A stretch of DNA of 49,134 bases from Candidatus Curtissbacteria bacterium RIFOXYA1_FULL_41_14. Its GTDB lineage: Bacteria > Patescibacteriota > Microgenomatia > Curtissbacterales > GWA2-41-24. The notes below the pieces were generated by a model. The model made no database searches and was not told the DNA's origin. It saw only the letters and a list, made by a program, of their open reading frames with translations. Shown here piece by piece: positions 7,749-15,497 of this stretch (position 1 is its first letter; every line of letters starts with the position of its first letter). Location: the NCBI GenBank assembly GCA_001775095.1, contig MFCA01000029.1, positions 1 through 49,134 of the forward strand. The letters run 5' to 3'. The position numbers were made by a program, and so were the translations under genes.

Positions 7749-8309
7749 ATGGCAAAAAGCACTGTTTCACAACTTAAGAAATCCCTGACTAAAATCAAAT
7801 GGCAAGAGTCTTATGCGTCTTTTATTCTTGGTGCAATCATAGTTATTGTTCTGGGACTTTTGGTTGCTAACTTTTTCTCAAGACGGGGAGGTCAGCAAAT
7901 TGATACTGGTGAGCAGACTACTCAAAGCAAAGAACAAGCTATGGCTCAAGAGAAACAAGAATATAAGGTCGTGGCAGGTGACTCACTTTCAAAAATCTCC
8001 GAAAAGTATTATGGAAGCATGGATCTTTGGCCTGTTTTGGCTAGGGAAAATAATATAGCCAATCCCAATATAATATTTGTTGATTCAACCTTAAACATTC
8101 CTGCAAAGAGCGACGCTGAAAATGCACAAGGAGAAATGGCGGTTACCAGTTATCAGGTAACTGAAGGAGAAACTTTTTTCAAAATAGCAGAAAAGGTTTA
8201 TGGTAATGGTTCAAGGTGGACAGTTTTGCACCAGGCAAACGGTGGCAGAAGACTTCCTAACGGAAATCCCTTAGTGATGGCCGGAACGGCTATAGTCGTA
8301 CCCAGATAA
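7749..8309 (+). CDS. Membrane-anchored protein with two LysM domains
   Basis: Cell-envelope protein likely to bind peptidoglycan or a similar glycan. A short basic cytoplasmic tail (residues 1-22) is followed by one membrane helix (about 24-43), a polar linker, and two LysM modules (about 72-117 and 134-185). The modules read YKVVAGDSLSKISEKYYG and YQVTEGETFFKIAEKVYG, each followed by W..L...N and a closing IPA or VVPR. No catalytic domain is visible. The start is supported by the strongest Shine-Dalgarno sequence in the window, AAAGGAGGTC, 6 bases before the ATG. It lies 42 bases behind tRNA-Asp and could share its transcript. Confidence 0.88.
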   Translation: MAKSTVSQLKKSLTKIKWQESYASFILGAIIVIVLGLLVANFFSRRGGQQIDTGEQTTQSKEQAMAQEKQEYKVVAGDSLSKISEKYYGSMDLWPVLARENNIANPNIIFVDSTLNIPAKSDAENAQGEMAVTSYQVTEGETFFKIAEKVYGNGSRWTVLHQANGGRRLPNGNPLVMAGTAIVVPR

Positions 8310-8362
8310 CGGGAAGCTTGTCCCACCAAACGACCTGACTTAGAATCTACTCAAATCGCGTG

Positions 8363-8368
8363 TATAAT
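8363..8368 (+). promoter_or_regulatory. -10 box of tRNA-Gly
   Basis: Consensus TATAAT 27 bases before the tRNA-Gly gene. The best -35 candidate at 17-base spacing is a weak TTAGAA. Confidence 0.5.
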
Positions 8369-8395
8369 CCAATGTGATAATCACGATATTACTCA

Positions 8396-8466
8396 GCGGG
8401 TATAGTTGAGTGGCTCAACGTTGCCTTCCCAAGGCAGAGACAGGGGTTCGATCCCCCTTACCCGCT
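8396..8466 (+). tRNA. tRNA-Gly (CCC)
   Basis: Acceptor GCGGGTA pairs with TACCCGC; the anticodon arm is TTGCC-TTCCCAA-GGCAG (anticodon CCC) and the T arm is AGGGG-TTCGATC-CCCCT. The discriminator is T and CCA is not encoded. The 63-residue ORF overlapping it on the same strand is spurious. Confidence 0.93.
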
Positions 8467-8655
8467 CTAGAGCGTAGTTCTTTCGTGTTTTTTTCAAATT
8501 TAGCATATAACTCGTTCTTCAAGCTGGTTCGGCCCGGGATTATTAACAATTTAGAGCTAGCCTTGAAACATCAAATACCAGGAACTACTCTTAATATTTA
8601 GGTGGTCTTTCAGAATATCAAGTTGTAAAATTAGCCTAGGAGTAATACCTCGCGA

Positions 8656-9138
8656 ATGAAGGCTATAGTTATTGGCACATCATTATCCGGTAAAACAACT
8701 TTGATTCGTTATCTCCGAAGAACAAGCAATTTACCGCTTTTGGAAGTAGATGAAGAACTTACTCGTTTAAATAATGGAATATACCCAATAGACGACGAGT
8801 ATAAACACACTGTACTTGCGCCTCAAATAATAAAGAACATTTTAAGTCGTGATAATGTCGTCTTCTTTTCTAATACTGATTACTTTACCTTTGAGGATAT
8901 AAAAGTAGCGAGGTATAATAATTTTCAGATAATTCAATTATCTTTAGACTTAAAAGAATTACAAAATAGAAATAAATCGCGCGTAGAGAAAGATGGTTAT
9001 TCAGACTTAAGTCAGTGGTTAGAAGGTATGGTCAATTACCAAATACAATTAAAAAAAGCGTGGCTTGTGGACAAAGTCATTGATGCAAATCAGTCTACTG
9101 AAGATATCGCCAAGGAGTTGATTGAATACTTAAGCTAA
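8656..9138 (+). CDS. P-loop kinase-like NTPase
   Basis: Small nucleotide-binding protein with an N-terminal Walker A motif GTSLSGKTT (residues 7-15). An acidic segment LLEVDEELTR (28-37) stands where gluconate- and shikimate-kinase-like enzymes place their substrate-binding Asp. The RNKSRVEKDGYSD region (near 108-120) could be the lid. The 160-residue length and layout resemble adenylate-kinase-like small-molecule kinases, but the substrate cannot be told. A TAAAAT box lies about 24 bases upstream with AGGAG between it and the ATG. A Nudix gene follows after 23 bases, suggesting a two-gene nucleotide or cofactor unit. Confidence 0.75.
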   Translation: MKAIVIGTSLSGKTTLIRYLRRTSNLPLLEVDEELTRLNNGIYPIDDEYKHTVLAPQIIKNILSRDNVVFFSNTDYFTFEDIKVARYNNFQIIQLSLDLKELQNRNKSRVEKDGYSDLSQWLEGMVNYQIQLKKAWLVDKVIDANQSTEDIAKELIEYLS

Positions 9139-9161
9139 TAGAAAAGTAACAATAAAAACAT

Positions 9162-9608
9162 ATGCAGAATTTAAAAAGAGACGAACAATGTCCACACTGC
9201 GGAAGGTTTGATAATCGAGGAGTTTCTATCGACGCCGTTATTATTAAAGACAGCCAAATTCTTCTTATTCAGAGAGGTGTTGAGCCAAATAAAGGCTATT
9301 GGGGAACGCCTGGCGGTTATGTAGGCTGGGACGAATCAACGGAACAAACTGTTAATAGAGAGGTCAAAGAAGAAACCGGCCTGGATGTTATTGAGGCGAA
9401 ATTAGTCGGTGTTTACAGCTCCCCTGCTCGTCACCCAAAACAAGTAATTAATCTTGTTTATCTTGTTAAAGTTAGAGATGGAGAAGTAACGCACGGCGAT
9501 GATGCGACGGATTCAAAATGGTTCTCTTTAGACAAACTACCAAAACAAATGGCACTTGACCACAAACAAAATATTCAAGATGCCAAAAAACTTTCGACTT
9601 CCAAGTGA
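9162..9608 (+). CDS. Nudix hydrolase
   Basis: Hydrolyses a nucleoside diphosphate linked to another moiety. The Nudix box is complete: GGYVGWDESTEQTVNREVKEETGLDV (around residues 51-76) with the REVKEE metal-binding core. An N-terminal CPHCGRF adds a CxxC pair, reminiscent of Nudix enzymes with a zinc ribbon, although only two cysteines are present. The pattern SSPARHPKQVINLVYLVKV resembles ADP-ribose and sugar-nucleotide pyrophosphatase relatives; the exact substrate is unknown. No Shine-Dalgarno sequence is seen. It probably shares a transcript with the kinase upstream. Confidence 0.88.
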   Translation: MQNLKRDEQCPHCGRFDNRGVSIDAVIIKDSQILLIQRGVEPNKGYWGTPGGYVGWDESTEQTVNREVKEETGLDVIEAKLVGVYSSPARHPKQVINLVYLVKVRDGEVTHGDDATDSKWFSLDKLPKQMALDHKQNIQDAKKLSTSK

Positions 9609-9669
9609 ATTGGGATCCCCAAGTCTCCAAGAACGGTCCTAAAAAGTGTGCTTAAGAATCTAAAGATTT

Positions 9670-9951
9670 CTAATTTGTACTATTGGGATTTTCTTTGACT
9701 TTTGGAGGTTTTTCTTTGATTACTTGCTTGTAAATCTTTTTTCGTAAAGTTGCTGCTCTTTCAATTACCCCTAACAATTGCTTCCTGGTCTCAGGATCAC
9801 TGGGTGCAGTTCTGGCAGCGCCCGCTAATGCTTGCATCATTCGTTCTTGTGACGCTTTAATTTTTTCAAAGATTTCCTCTTTCGTTGGCATGCGGCCGCC
9901 AAATTGTTTCATAATTTTTTCCCGCTGCTTTTTGGTGAGTTTTGATTTCAT
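9670..9951 (-). CDS. Small basic helical protein, unknown
   Basis: A 93-residue, Lys-rich, probably all-helical protein starting MKSKLTKKQREKIMKQFGGRMPTKEEIFEKI. It has a disordered basic and polar tail (EKPPKVKENPNSTN) and no recognised domain. The alternation of charged and hydrophobic residues suggests a short coiled coil. The reading frame is supported by a promoter-like TGTTAAAAT 7 bases before the ATG and by its place as the only gene between two plus-strand units. It is divergent from tRNA-Thr. Confidence 0.6.
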   Translation of the reverse strand: MKSKLTKKQREKIMKQFGGRMPTKEEIFEKIKASQERMMQALAGAARTAPSDPETRKQLLGVIERAATLRKKIYKQVIKEKPPKVKENPNSTN

Positions 9952-9958
9952 ATATCTA

Positions 9959-9967
9959 ATTTTAACA
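9959..9967 (-). promoter_or_regulatory. Extended -10 box, leaderless type
   Basis: TG-T-TAAAAT on the minus strand, with 7 bases (TAGATAT) to the ATG at 9951. It implies a leaderless mRNA for the small basic protein. Confidence 0.45.
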
Positions 9968-9989
9968 TTTTATTTTTAAGAATACTTAT

Positions 9990-10018
9990 TTGAATCAGAA
10001 ACTTTAAAAGACTACAAT
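9990..10018 (+). promoter_or_regulatory. Promoter of tRNA-Thr and the Ig-like gene
   Basis: TTGAAT (9990-9995), a 17-base spacer and TACAAT (10013-10018). The predicted start is about 6 bases before the tRNA 5' end. Confidence 0.6.
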
Positions 10019-10030
10019 TAGGCTGTAATT

Positions 10031-10105
10031 GCCGGAGTAGCTCAGTGGTAGAGCAACTGTTTCGTAAACAGTAGGTCGTGAGTCCAATTCTCACCTCCGG
10101 CTCCA
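10031..10105 (+). tRNA. tRNA-Thr (CGT), CCA encoded
   Basis: Acceptor GCCGGAG/CTCCGGC, D arm GCTC-AGTGGTA-GAGC, anticodon arm ACTGT-TTCGTAA-ACAGT (anticodon CGT), T arm GTGAG-TCCAATT-CTCAC, discriminator T, then a genomic CCA. The T loop reads TCCAATT rather than TTCRANY, so position 55, normally the pseudouridine site, is C. The next gene starts only 3 bases after the CCA. Confidence 0.93.
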
Positions 10106-10108
10106 GAA

Positions 10109-10831
10109 ATGGCAAGAAAAATCTCCAGAATTGAGCGTTTATCGCAAAAAGAAGAAGGAAAAGTAGTCAAAAGGATCGTCTACTTATCTATCTTCAGTGT
10201 AATTCTGGCTATTTTCTTAATTACCCAGGGTATTCCCCTTTTGGGCAAATTTGCGGATTTTTTAAATGTTGTTTTTAGAAAAAATGAAGTTTCCCAAGTA
10301 GATTCAGGATCGGTACCTCTTGCCCCAAGACTTGATACTCTGCCCCAAGAAACTAACAGTAGCACTTTAACTATTTCGGGTTTCTCTCAGGACGAAACAA
10401 CAGTTACCGTCTTTATAAATATGCAAAAGGTCGGTGAAACCAAAGTTGTAAATGGTAAATTTCAGTTTGAAAATCTGACACTTTCCGAAGGTGAAAATGA
10501 AATTTCTGCTAAATCTATTTCTCAATCAGGCAAAGAAAGCGACTTTTCGGCAAGTATAAAAGTAATACTTGATAAAACTCCTCCAAAACTTGATGTTGAA
10601 AGTCCGTCTGACGGTCAATCATTTTCCCAGGACAACAGAATAAAAGTTATTGGCAAGACAGATAAAGACGTACAGGTTTATGCTAACGGTTTCTTGGCGA
10701 GTGTTAACAATGAAGGTAACTTTGAAGTTTTTGTGCCGGTTTCAGAAGGGGAGTCAAGTATCGAAATTAAAGCAGTCGACGAAGCAGGGAATACTAAGAC
10801 AGAAACGAGAAAGGTCAATTTCAAGAAGTAA
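10109..10831 (+). CDS. Membrane-anchored protein with tandem Ig-like domains
   Basis: Probable surface protein. A basic N-terminal tail (residues 1-23) precedes one membrane helix (about 24-44), a short linker, and two beta-rich Ig-like or Big-type modules (about 83-156 and 160-240). They share the pattern 'sG.....v.V..N....a.V...G.F...v.l.eGeneI...A.s..Gn', for example KVGETKVVNGKFQFENLTLSEGENE and NGFLASVNNEGNFEVFVPVSEGES. No enzymatic motif is seen. The ATG is 3 bases after the CCA of tRNA-Thr. No other start is available before the membrane helix, so the mature mRNA after tRNA 3' processing would be practically leaderless. Confidence 0.8.
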   Translation: MARKISRIERLSQKEEGKVVKRIVYLSIFSVILAIFLITQGIPLLGKFADFLNVVFRKNEVSQVDSGSVPLAPRLDTLPQETNSSTLTISGFSQDETTVTVFINMQKVGETKVVNGKFQFENLTLSEGENEISAKSISQSGKESDFSASIKVILDKTPPKLDVESPSDGQSFSQDNRIKVIGKTDKDVQVYANGFLASVNNEGNFEVFVPVSEGESSIEIKAVDEAGNTKTETRKVNFKK

Positions 10832-10876
10832 GAGTATCACCAGTTCCAACATTTGTTACCTTTGTCCCCTTTACTA

Positions 10877-11962
10877 TCATGCTACCCAATAACCGCCTAC
10901 AAATTTTATTGCGAGAAACATCTGCAGCGATAAAAAAATAACCCAAATCAAAATTGATAATATCCTTCTATCTTTAAGAAACATGCCAATCAACACAAAT
11001 GCAGGGAGAGATGCCAAAACATAACGCGGCATACTGGTTAAAGTCCCGCTTGAAGCGGGAACTATAACTACTAAAAGCCCAAATAGTATCCACGATAAAG
11101 GGATTTTCTTTACACCCGCAATTAGTATCAGCACAAAAGAGACAGTTGCGATTATGTCAAGATAATCATTGTAAGGCTTGGAAGTGAAGTTTTGGGAAAG
11201 ATAAGAATATACAGTAGATAAAGGACTAACAACAGACCGATGCCAGGTAGACTGAACAGTAAAAAAATAAAAAGGGTCTTTAAATTTCAAATAAAGAAAA
11301 GCCCCATAACCTAAGACGCCTGATAAGGAAATGGGGATTGAGAGGAATCGTAAGTTGATTTTTCTCAATTTGAAATTGACAGACTTAAGCAGATAGAAGA
11401 TTAAAGGCAACACCAAGAAAATTCCAACAAATCTGGTAAGAGTCGCCAGAATTATCGTGATACTTGCCAAATACGGTTTATTTCTCTCGAGTAAAAGAAG
11501 AGTTAAGGCTGTTAATATCAGCAAAAGTGACTCGGAATAGAAGGCGACTGAAAAAAAACTTGTGGGGAATAAAACGACTGTAAATAGACTGGCAACAGCA
11601 GTTTTTTGGCCGAACTTGAGATGAACTAACCGAAAAAAGGTGTAGAGAAACGCTAAGTACAGGACATTGGCAATCAAAAGTCCTGAAAGTAAGTGGCTGC
11701 CTAAAAGCGGATAACTACCTATTTTTATAAATAGCGGAAAAAGAGGGAAGAATGCATATTGATTTGGTTCAAAATAACCAAATTTTGAAATATTGTAGAA
11801 ATGCCCGCCATCCCACTGTGCCCAGGAAGCCCAAAAATCGAACTTTCTATTTGGTCCTATCGCCCCGATTCCCCCGTTAGCGACTAGGGGGATTGTCATT
11901 GAGCCAAGATAAGTAATCAAAAATAAACCTAATCGCCAGAAAAGGAAAATTTTAAGTATCAT
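10877..11962 (-). CDS. PIG-V-like integral membrane glycosyltransferase
   Basis: Polytopic membrane protein (about 10 hydrophobic segments over 361 residues) resembling the PIG-V mannosyltransferase family, which uses lipid-linked sugar donors outside the cytoplasmic membrane. The family-like luminal block is WAQWDGGHFYNISKFGY, followed by YAFFPLFPLFIK and, downstream, LATLTRFVGIFLVLPL. Its function in surface polysaccharide or glycolipid assembly is inferred from this and from its neighbour. The ORF track starts at a TTG (11971); the ATG at 11960-11962 is preferred. It overlaps the end of the O-antigen ligase-like gene by about 11 bases. Confidence 0.75.
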   Translation of the reverse strand: MILKIFLFWRLGLFLITYLGSMTIPLVANGGIGAIGPNRKFDFWASWAQWDGGHFYNISKFGYFEPNQYAFFPLFPLFIKIGSYPLLGSHLLSGLLIANVLYLAFLYTFFRLVHLKFGQKTAVASLFTVVLFPTSFFSVAFYSESLLLILTALTLLLLERNKPYLASITIILATLTRFVGIFLVLPLIFYLLKSVNFKLRKINLRFLSIPISLSGVLGYGAFLYLKFKDPFYFFTVQSTWHRSVVSPLSTVYSYLSQNFTSKPYNDYLDIIATVSFVLILIAGVKKIPLSWILFGLLVVIVPASSGTLTSMPRYVLASLPAFVLIGMFLKDRRILSILIWVIFLSLQMFLAIKFVGGYWVA

Positions 11963-13157
11963 AAACCTCAACCAATCCTAAAATAACCCACAAAAGTATC
12001 ATTATTTGCGGGAAAAATAAAGAATTTACAAATTGTGAATGGACCAGTAGCGCAAGAAAAATAGAAAGAGCCGAAAGATGCAAATAGTTTTTTGTTGCTT
12101 TTTTCGCAAAAAGGACAAATATTGAAAATAAGAAATATAGATAAAAAAATAAGCCAACAATTCCGGTTGTTGCAGCCACCAAAATCAAACTTGAATCAGA
12201 TCCGGATCCTGAATGTCCGCCTTCAGGCTCATCCGGTGAGAAAAAACTGTATTCTATTTGAGCATATCTATATGTATTAAAGCCCACCCCAAATAAAAAG
12301 TTATTCTTAAAAATTGTAAAGCCTCTTTGCCAGCTTGCAATTCGCGCCTGAGAAGTTTCATCCAAAGTAAATGCCCCAACAACCCTTGTTCTAACCTGTC
12401 CAATTTGCAAAAAAGCAACAACAAAGAGAACGAGAATGAAAAAAAGTAGTTTTGGCGACTTGAGAATACCAATGACCATAATTGCAATTAAGAAGGCCAA
12501 ATAAGAACTCCTGGAAAAAGTGAGAATTAACGCAATAAACGAAAGGACGGAAACAAAAGTATAAAAGTTTATCTGATAATTTTTACGCTTATATAAGTAT
12601 AAAGAAGTTGAAATTGTAAAAATTATTGTGAAAATGAGCCCAGAAAAATTTGGATCTAAAAGGGTGCTAACAACTCTCTGCTGATGTGGATCCCAACCGT
12701 AGATTGTTAAGAAAGAGAGGTCTGGAAAAATAACGTATTGACAGAATCCGAGGACAATAAACAAGAAACCAATAAATAAGATTATTTTTAGCCATTTATC
12801 TATATCTTTTTTATAAACAATATTGTAAATAACTATAGATAGGAAAAAATAAATAATAAATCTTGCCAAAAACAGAGACGAAATGCCTATTTGCATGATA
12901 TTAAAGACGCCGCTTGCCAAAATAGTTGACGCAACTGCTGAAAGTATAAAGAGTAAAGCTGGAAAAGATGTCTTGGGGAACAATTTTAGAGATCTTTTAA
13001 TTGATAGAGCATAGATTAAAAAAGTTAAATCGACAGCTGCAATTAAAATGTCTGTTGTTGTTAAGGCGCCTGATGCAGAAAAAAATGGTAATCTGACAAT
13101 TTGTCCAGGGATTAGTGAGGCTAAAGTAGCGATCAGAAGAAGCTTAATGAGTCTCAT
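11952..13157 (-). CDS. O-antigen ligase/polymerase-like membrane protein
   Basis: WaaL/Wzy-type protein with about 11 hydrophobic segments in 401 residues. The ligase-family region is visible near the C-terminal third: ARIASWQRGFTIFKNNFLFGVGFNTY, then GHSGSGSDSSLILVAATTGIVGLFFYLYF, where the Wzy_C loop keeps its conserved G.G...Y and H.....L pattern. It probably transfers or polymerises lipid-linked glycans at the cell surface. It starts 22 bases downstream of tRNA-Val on the same strand and overlaps the PIG-V-like gene, forming a tRNA-led envelope glycan unit. Confidence 0.8.
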   Translation of the reverse strand: MRLIKLLLIATLASLIPGQIVRLPFFSASGALTTTDILIAAVDLTFLIYALSIKRSLKLFPKTSFPALLFILSAVASTILASGVFNIMQIGISSLFLARFIIYFFLSIVIYNIVYKKDIDKWLKIILFIGFLFIVLGFCQYVIFPDLSFLTIYGWDPHQQRVVSTLLDPNFSGLIFTIIFTISTSLYLYKRKNYQINFYTFVSVLSFIALILTFSRSSYLAFLIAIMVIGILKSPKLLFFILVLFVVAFLQIGQVRTRVVGAFTLDETSQARIASWQRGFTIFKNNFLFGVGFNTYRYAQIEYSFFSPDEPEGGHSGSGSDSSLILVAATTGIVGLFFYLYFLFSIFVLFAKKATKNYLHLSALSIFLALLVHSQFVNSLFFPQIMILLWVILGLVEVYDT

Positions 13158-13179
13158 GCGTGTCTGTCATTGCCTAATG

Positions 13180-13251
13180 TGGGCCCAGATGGATTCGAAC
13201 CATCGACTTCTCGTGTGTGATACGAGCGCTCTGCCCCTGAGCTATGGGCCC
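13180..13251 (-). tRNA. tRNA-Val (CAC)
   Basis: On the minus strand: acceptor GGGCCCA/TGGGCCC, D arm GCTC-AGGGGCA-GAGC, anticodon arm CTCGT-ATCACAC-ACGAG (anticodon CAC), T arm GATGG-TTCGAAT-CCATC, discriminator A. CCA is not encoded. Confidence 0.95.
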
Positions 13252-13314
13252 AGATGCTTCCATCTTAAATAAATATCAGGCAATTTGCCTATGTACGATG
13301 ATGCAATTTTAGCA

Positions 13315-13320
13315 TAAAAT
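13315..13320 (+). promoter_or_regulatory. -10-like box of lepB
   Basis: TAAAAT with 9 bases (ATTAGTAGG) to the lepB ATG. It is consistent with a leaderless or very short-leader mRNA. Confidence 0.35.
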
Positions 13321-13329
13321 ATTAGTAGG

Positions 13330-13878
13330 ATGGATTTTCGTCACGCGATTTGGGCAGTACTTCGGGAAATTATTCAAACAGCCTTAATTTCACTCGCAAT
13401 TTTTCTTTTCGTTTATGTTTTTGTAGTTCAGCCTCACAGGGTCAAAGGCGGATCGATGTTACCCAATTTTACGGATGGAGAACTTTTACTTACAGAAAAA
13501 ATAAGCTATTACTTTAGTAAACCCCAACGGGGGGATGTTTTGGTTTTTGAAGCTCCGAATTCACAGAAAGTTGATTTTATTAAAAGGATTATTGGCCTGC
13601 CGGGAGAATCAATTACTATAAAAGACGGGTCTGTTTTTATCAACGACCAAAAACTGACAGAAGACTACCTTAATTCTTCTACGTCGGGGAGTGTTTCTAT
13701 TATTCTAAGTGATGATGACTATTTCGTATTGGGGGATAATCGTAATTCTTCCTCGGATTCCAGGGCATTCGGACCGATTAAAAAGAATTCATTCCGTGGT
13801 AGGTCCTGGTTAGTCTATTGGCCGATTTTAAAGACCGATAAATCGAATGGGGCAAGATTTGTCTCAAGAACCCATTAG
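13330..13878 (+). CDS. lepB: Signal peptidase I
   Basis: Membrane serine protease that removes signal peptides from exported proteins. It has one N-terminal membrane helix (about residues 14-33). The catalytic Ser42 is in KGGSMLPNF (box B), the general-base Lys85 in VDFIKRIIGLPGE (box D), and box E is LGDNRNSSSDSRAFGPI. At 182 residues it is the compact Gram-positive-like form. Its 3' end overlaps the convergent parB by 15 bases. It would process secreted proteins but not the N-terminally anchored LysM and Ig-like proteins nearby, which show no cleavage site. Confidence 0.95.
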   Translation: MDFRHAIWAVLREIIQTALISLAIFLFVYVFVVQPHRVKGGSMLPNFTDGELLLTEKISYYFSKPQRGDVLVFEAPNSQKVDFIKRIIGLPGESITIKDGSVFINDQKLTEDYLNSSTSGSVSIILSDDDYFVLGDNRNSSSDSRAFGPIKKNSFRGRSWLVYWPILKTDKSNGARFVSRTH

Positions 13879-14694
13879 GGCGTTTCTGATTCGCTCAATA
13901 ACCGCTGAAGTTGATTCAACATTACCTTTGGCTACGAATTGCAATTTTCCCTCAATTCTCGATTGACTAATTTTGACTCTCACATTTGAGCTGTCTGTCG
14001 ATAATCTTTGTGATAATTCTTCCTGGAATCTGTCCAGTTGCTCGCTTTCAATTCTTTGGGCGAGAGTCTTCTGCTTGGGAACAATATTTTCTCGGGCCTT
14101 CATCTTGCGGGAAAGTTCTTCCGCACCTCGAACTGATAAATTCTTACTAAGAATTAACTTGTATGCTTCAAGAATCAAATTGGGTTCTTCAAGAGAAGCT
14201 AGCGCCCGCACATGGCCCTCTGTTGTTGCCCCGGTTGCCAAAGCATCCTTGAGGACATCCGGAATAGTTAAAAGCCTTAAAGTATTGGAAACATAGGGAG
14301 CGCTTTTGCTAATCTTGATGGCAATTTCACCTGTTGAGAGATTAAATTCATCAATCAATCTTTTGAATGCCAGCGCCCGTTCAAGCGGGTTAAGATCGAT
14401 TCTCTGGACATTTTCGATAATTGCCATTTCCAGCATTCCCTGAGGTGTTGTTTCTTTAATAATTACAGGAACTTTTGGGTGACCGGCAATCTTGGCAGCC
14501 CGCCATCGGCGTTCACCGGCAATTATCTGATAGCCTGCCGGTGTCTTAGCAACTACAAGCGGTTCTAATACCCCGTGCTCACGAATCGAATCGACCAGTT
14601 CTACCAATGACTCTGTTGTAATCAGACCGCGGGGTTGCAACGGATTTGATTGGAGCATATCAATATCAATTTCAAAAATTTGAGTCTCCTCCAT
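13864..14694 (-). CDS. parB: ParB/Spo0J-family partition protein
   Basis: Centromere-binding CTPase-type ParB for chromosome segregation. Seen are the N-terminal MLQSNPLQPRG, the conserved IIAGERRWRAAKIAG box (residues 57-71), IIENVQRIDLNPLERALAF, and a helix-turn-helix region with ISKSAPYVSNTLRLLTIP. The C-terminal part carries two charged helices and a short dimerisation-like end. ParA is not in this window. No parS-like 16-mer was found by eye. It follows rpmA by 5 bases, an unusual partner, and converges on lepB. Confidence 0.92.
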   Translation of the reverse strand: MEETQIFEIDIDMLQSNPLQPRGLITTESLVELVDSIREHGVLEPLVVAKTPAGYQIIAGERRWRAAKIAGHPKVPVIIKETTPQGMLEMAIIENVQRIDLNPLERALAFKRLIDEFNLSTGEIAIKISKSAPYVSNTLRLLTIPDVLKDALATGATTEGHVRALASLEEPNLILEAYKLILSKNLSVRGAEELSRKMKARENIVPKQKTLAQRIESEQLDRFQEELSQRLSTDSSNVRVKISQSRIEGKLQFVAKGNVESTSAVIERIRNALMGS

Positions 14695-14699
14695 TGTAT

Positions 14700-14945
14700 T
14701 TAAGTAACTTGGACGAATTTTTTGCCAAGTCGGCGTATGAACTTAACGGTACCAGAAGCCACCGCAAAGACTGTATGATCGCGGCCAAGCATTGTGCCTT
14801 GTCCTGAATAAAAAACTGTCCCTCTTTGACGAATCACGATGTTCCCGGGTTCAGCTTTCTGACCGCCGTAAATCTTTACTCCTAACCTTTTGCCAGCAGA
14901 ATCACGATTTTTGGCTGTTGCTCCGCCCCCTTTTTTGTGTGCCAT
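14700..14945 (-). CDS. rpmA: 50S ribosomal protein L27
   Basis: Ribosomal protein L27, whose N-terminus reaches the peptidyl-transferase centre. MAHKKGGGATAKNRDSAGKRLGVK is the canonical start, without the Firmicute-type cleaved extension. IVIRQRGTVFYSGQGTMLGRDHTVFAV follows. Length 81 is normal. GAGAGGAAAG lies about 10 bases before the ATG. rplU is upstream, separated by about 200 bases that hold a hairpin. Confidence 0.97.
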   Translation of the reverse strand: MAHKKGGGATAKNRDSAGKRLGVKIYGGQKAEPGNIVIRQRGTVFYSGQGTMLGRDHTVFAVASGTVKFIRRLGKKFVQVT

Positions 14946-15009
14946 TTTTGGAAACTTTCCTCTCTATTTTTTATTAATTAGAGTTTTCAAAAATATCAGA
15001 GGAGCGCCA

Positions 15010-15046
15010 TTGCGAGGAATGAGTTGTAATCAACGAATTCTCGCAA
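15010..15046. repeat. Hairpin in the rplU-rpmA spacer
   Basis: Nested inverted repeat: TTGCGA/TCGCAA, GAAT/ATTC and TTG/CAA around a TAAT loop. It lies in the roughly 200-base gap between rplU and rpmA, which usually adjoin. It could be an interspersed palindrome or an RNA processing or attenuation site. The rest of this gap shows no gene I can support. Confidence 0.5.
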
Positions 15047-15151
15047 GGCGAACTGCTGATATATATTCCCTTTGGATTCTACTTTTATTTTCACAAACTG
15101 TCAACGCTTCAGTTATTTATAGTTTGATATATTTTGATGGAAAAATGTTAA

Positions 15152-15469
15152 CTAGGATTCGATTTTTTCGATTAACAATCTAGTCTTTTTTTGACGATGA
15201 CTTTGGGTTCTTCGATAATGCGATTTTGATTTAAACTTGACTACCTTTATCTTCTTATCTTTAAAATTTTCTATAATTTTGCCTAAGATTTTGGCATTTT
15301 CAATAAACGGCTTGCCCAGGGTAATTCCGTTATCTTGTTTAACAAGAAGCACCTTGTCGAATCTAACTTTTCCACTATCTCCCGCCTTCAGTTTCTCGAC
15401 AGCGACAGTTTGACCCTCGCTAACTTTATATTGTTTTCCGCCTGTTTGGATAACGGCCCAAGTATTCAT
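15152..15469 (-). CDS. rplU: 50S ribosomal protein L21
   Basis: Ribosomal protein L21. The N-terminal TWAVIQTGGKQYKVSEGQTVAVEKL and C-terminal SHYRRTQSHRQKKTRLLIEKI are diagnostic. The ORF track begins at a GTG (15487), but that codon lies inside a TGATAGAAT extended -10 box. The ATG at 15467-15469 gives the usual MNTWAVIQTGGKQ and 105 residues. It heads the rplU-rpmA-parB set. Confidence 0.96.
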   Translation of the reverse strand: MNTWAVIQTGGKQYKVSEGQTVAVEKLKAGDSGKVRFDKVLLVKQDNGITLGKPFIENAKILGKIIENFKDKKIKVVKFKSKSHYRRTQSHRQKKTRLLIEKIES

Positions 15470-15477
15470 AAGTGTAA

Positions 15478-15486
15478 ATTCTATCA
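15478..15486 (-). promoter_or_regulatory. Extended -10 box of rplU
   Basis: TG-A-TAGAAT with 8 bases to the rplU ATG; no Shine-Dalgarno sequence. The identical TGATAGAAT box precedes pepE. Confidence 0.5.
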
Positions 15487-15497
15487 CTAAAGGGGGT

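Noticed and set aside
8410-8601. 63-residue ORF starting inside tRNA-Gly
   Set aside because: Its first 19 codons are the tRNA; the rest is the leader of the kinase gene.
14890-15183. 97-residue plus-strand ORF between rpmA and rplU
   Set aside because: Overlaps rpmA and the rplU end antisense, has no family resemblance, and its composition follows the hairpin and AT-rich spacer.
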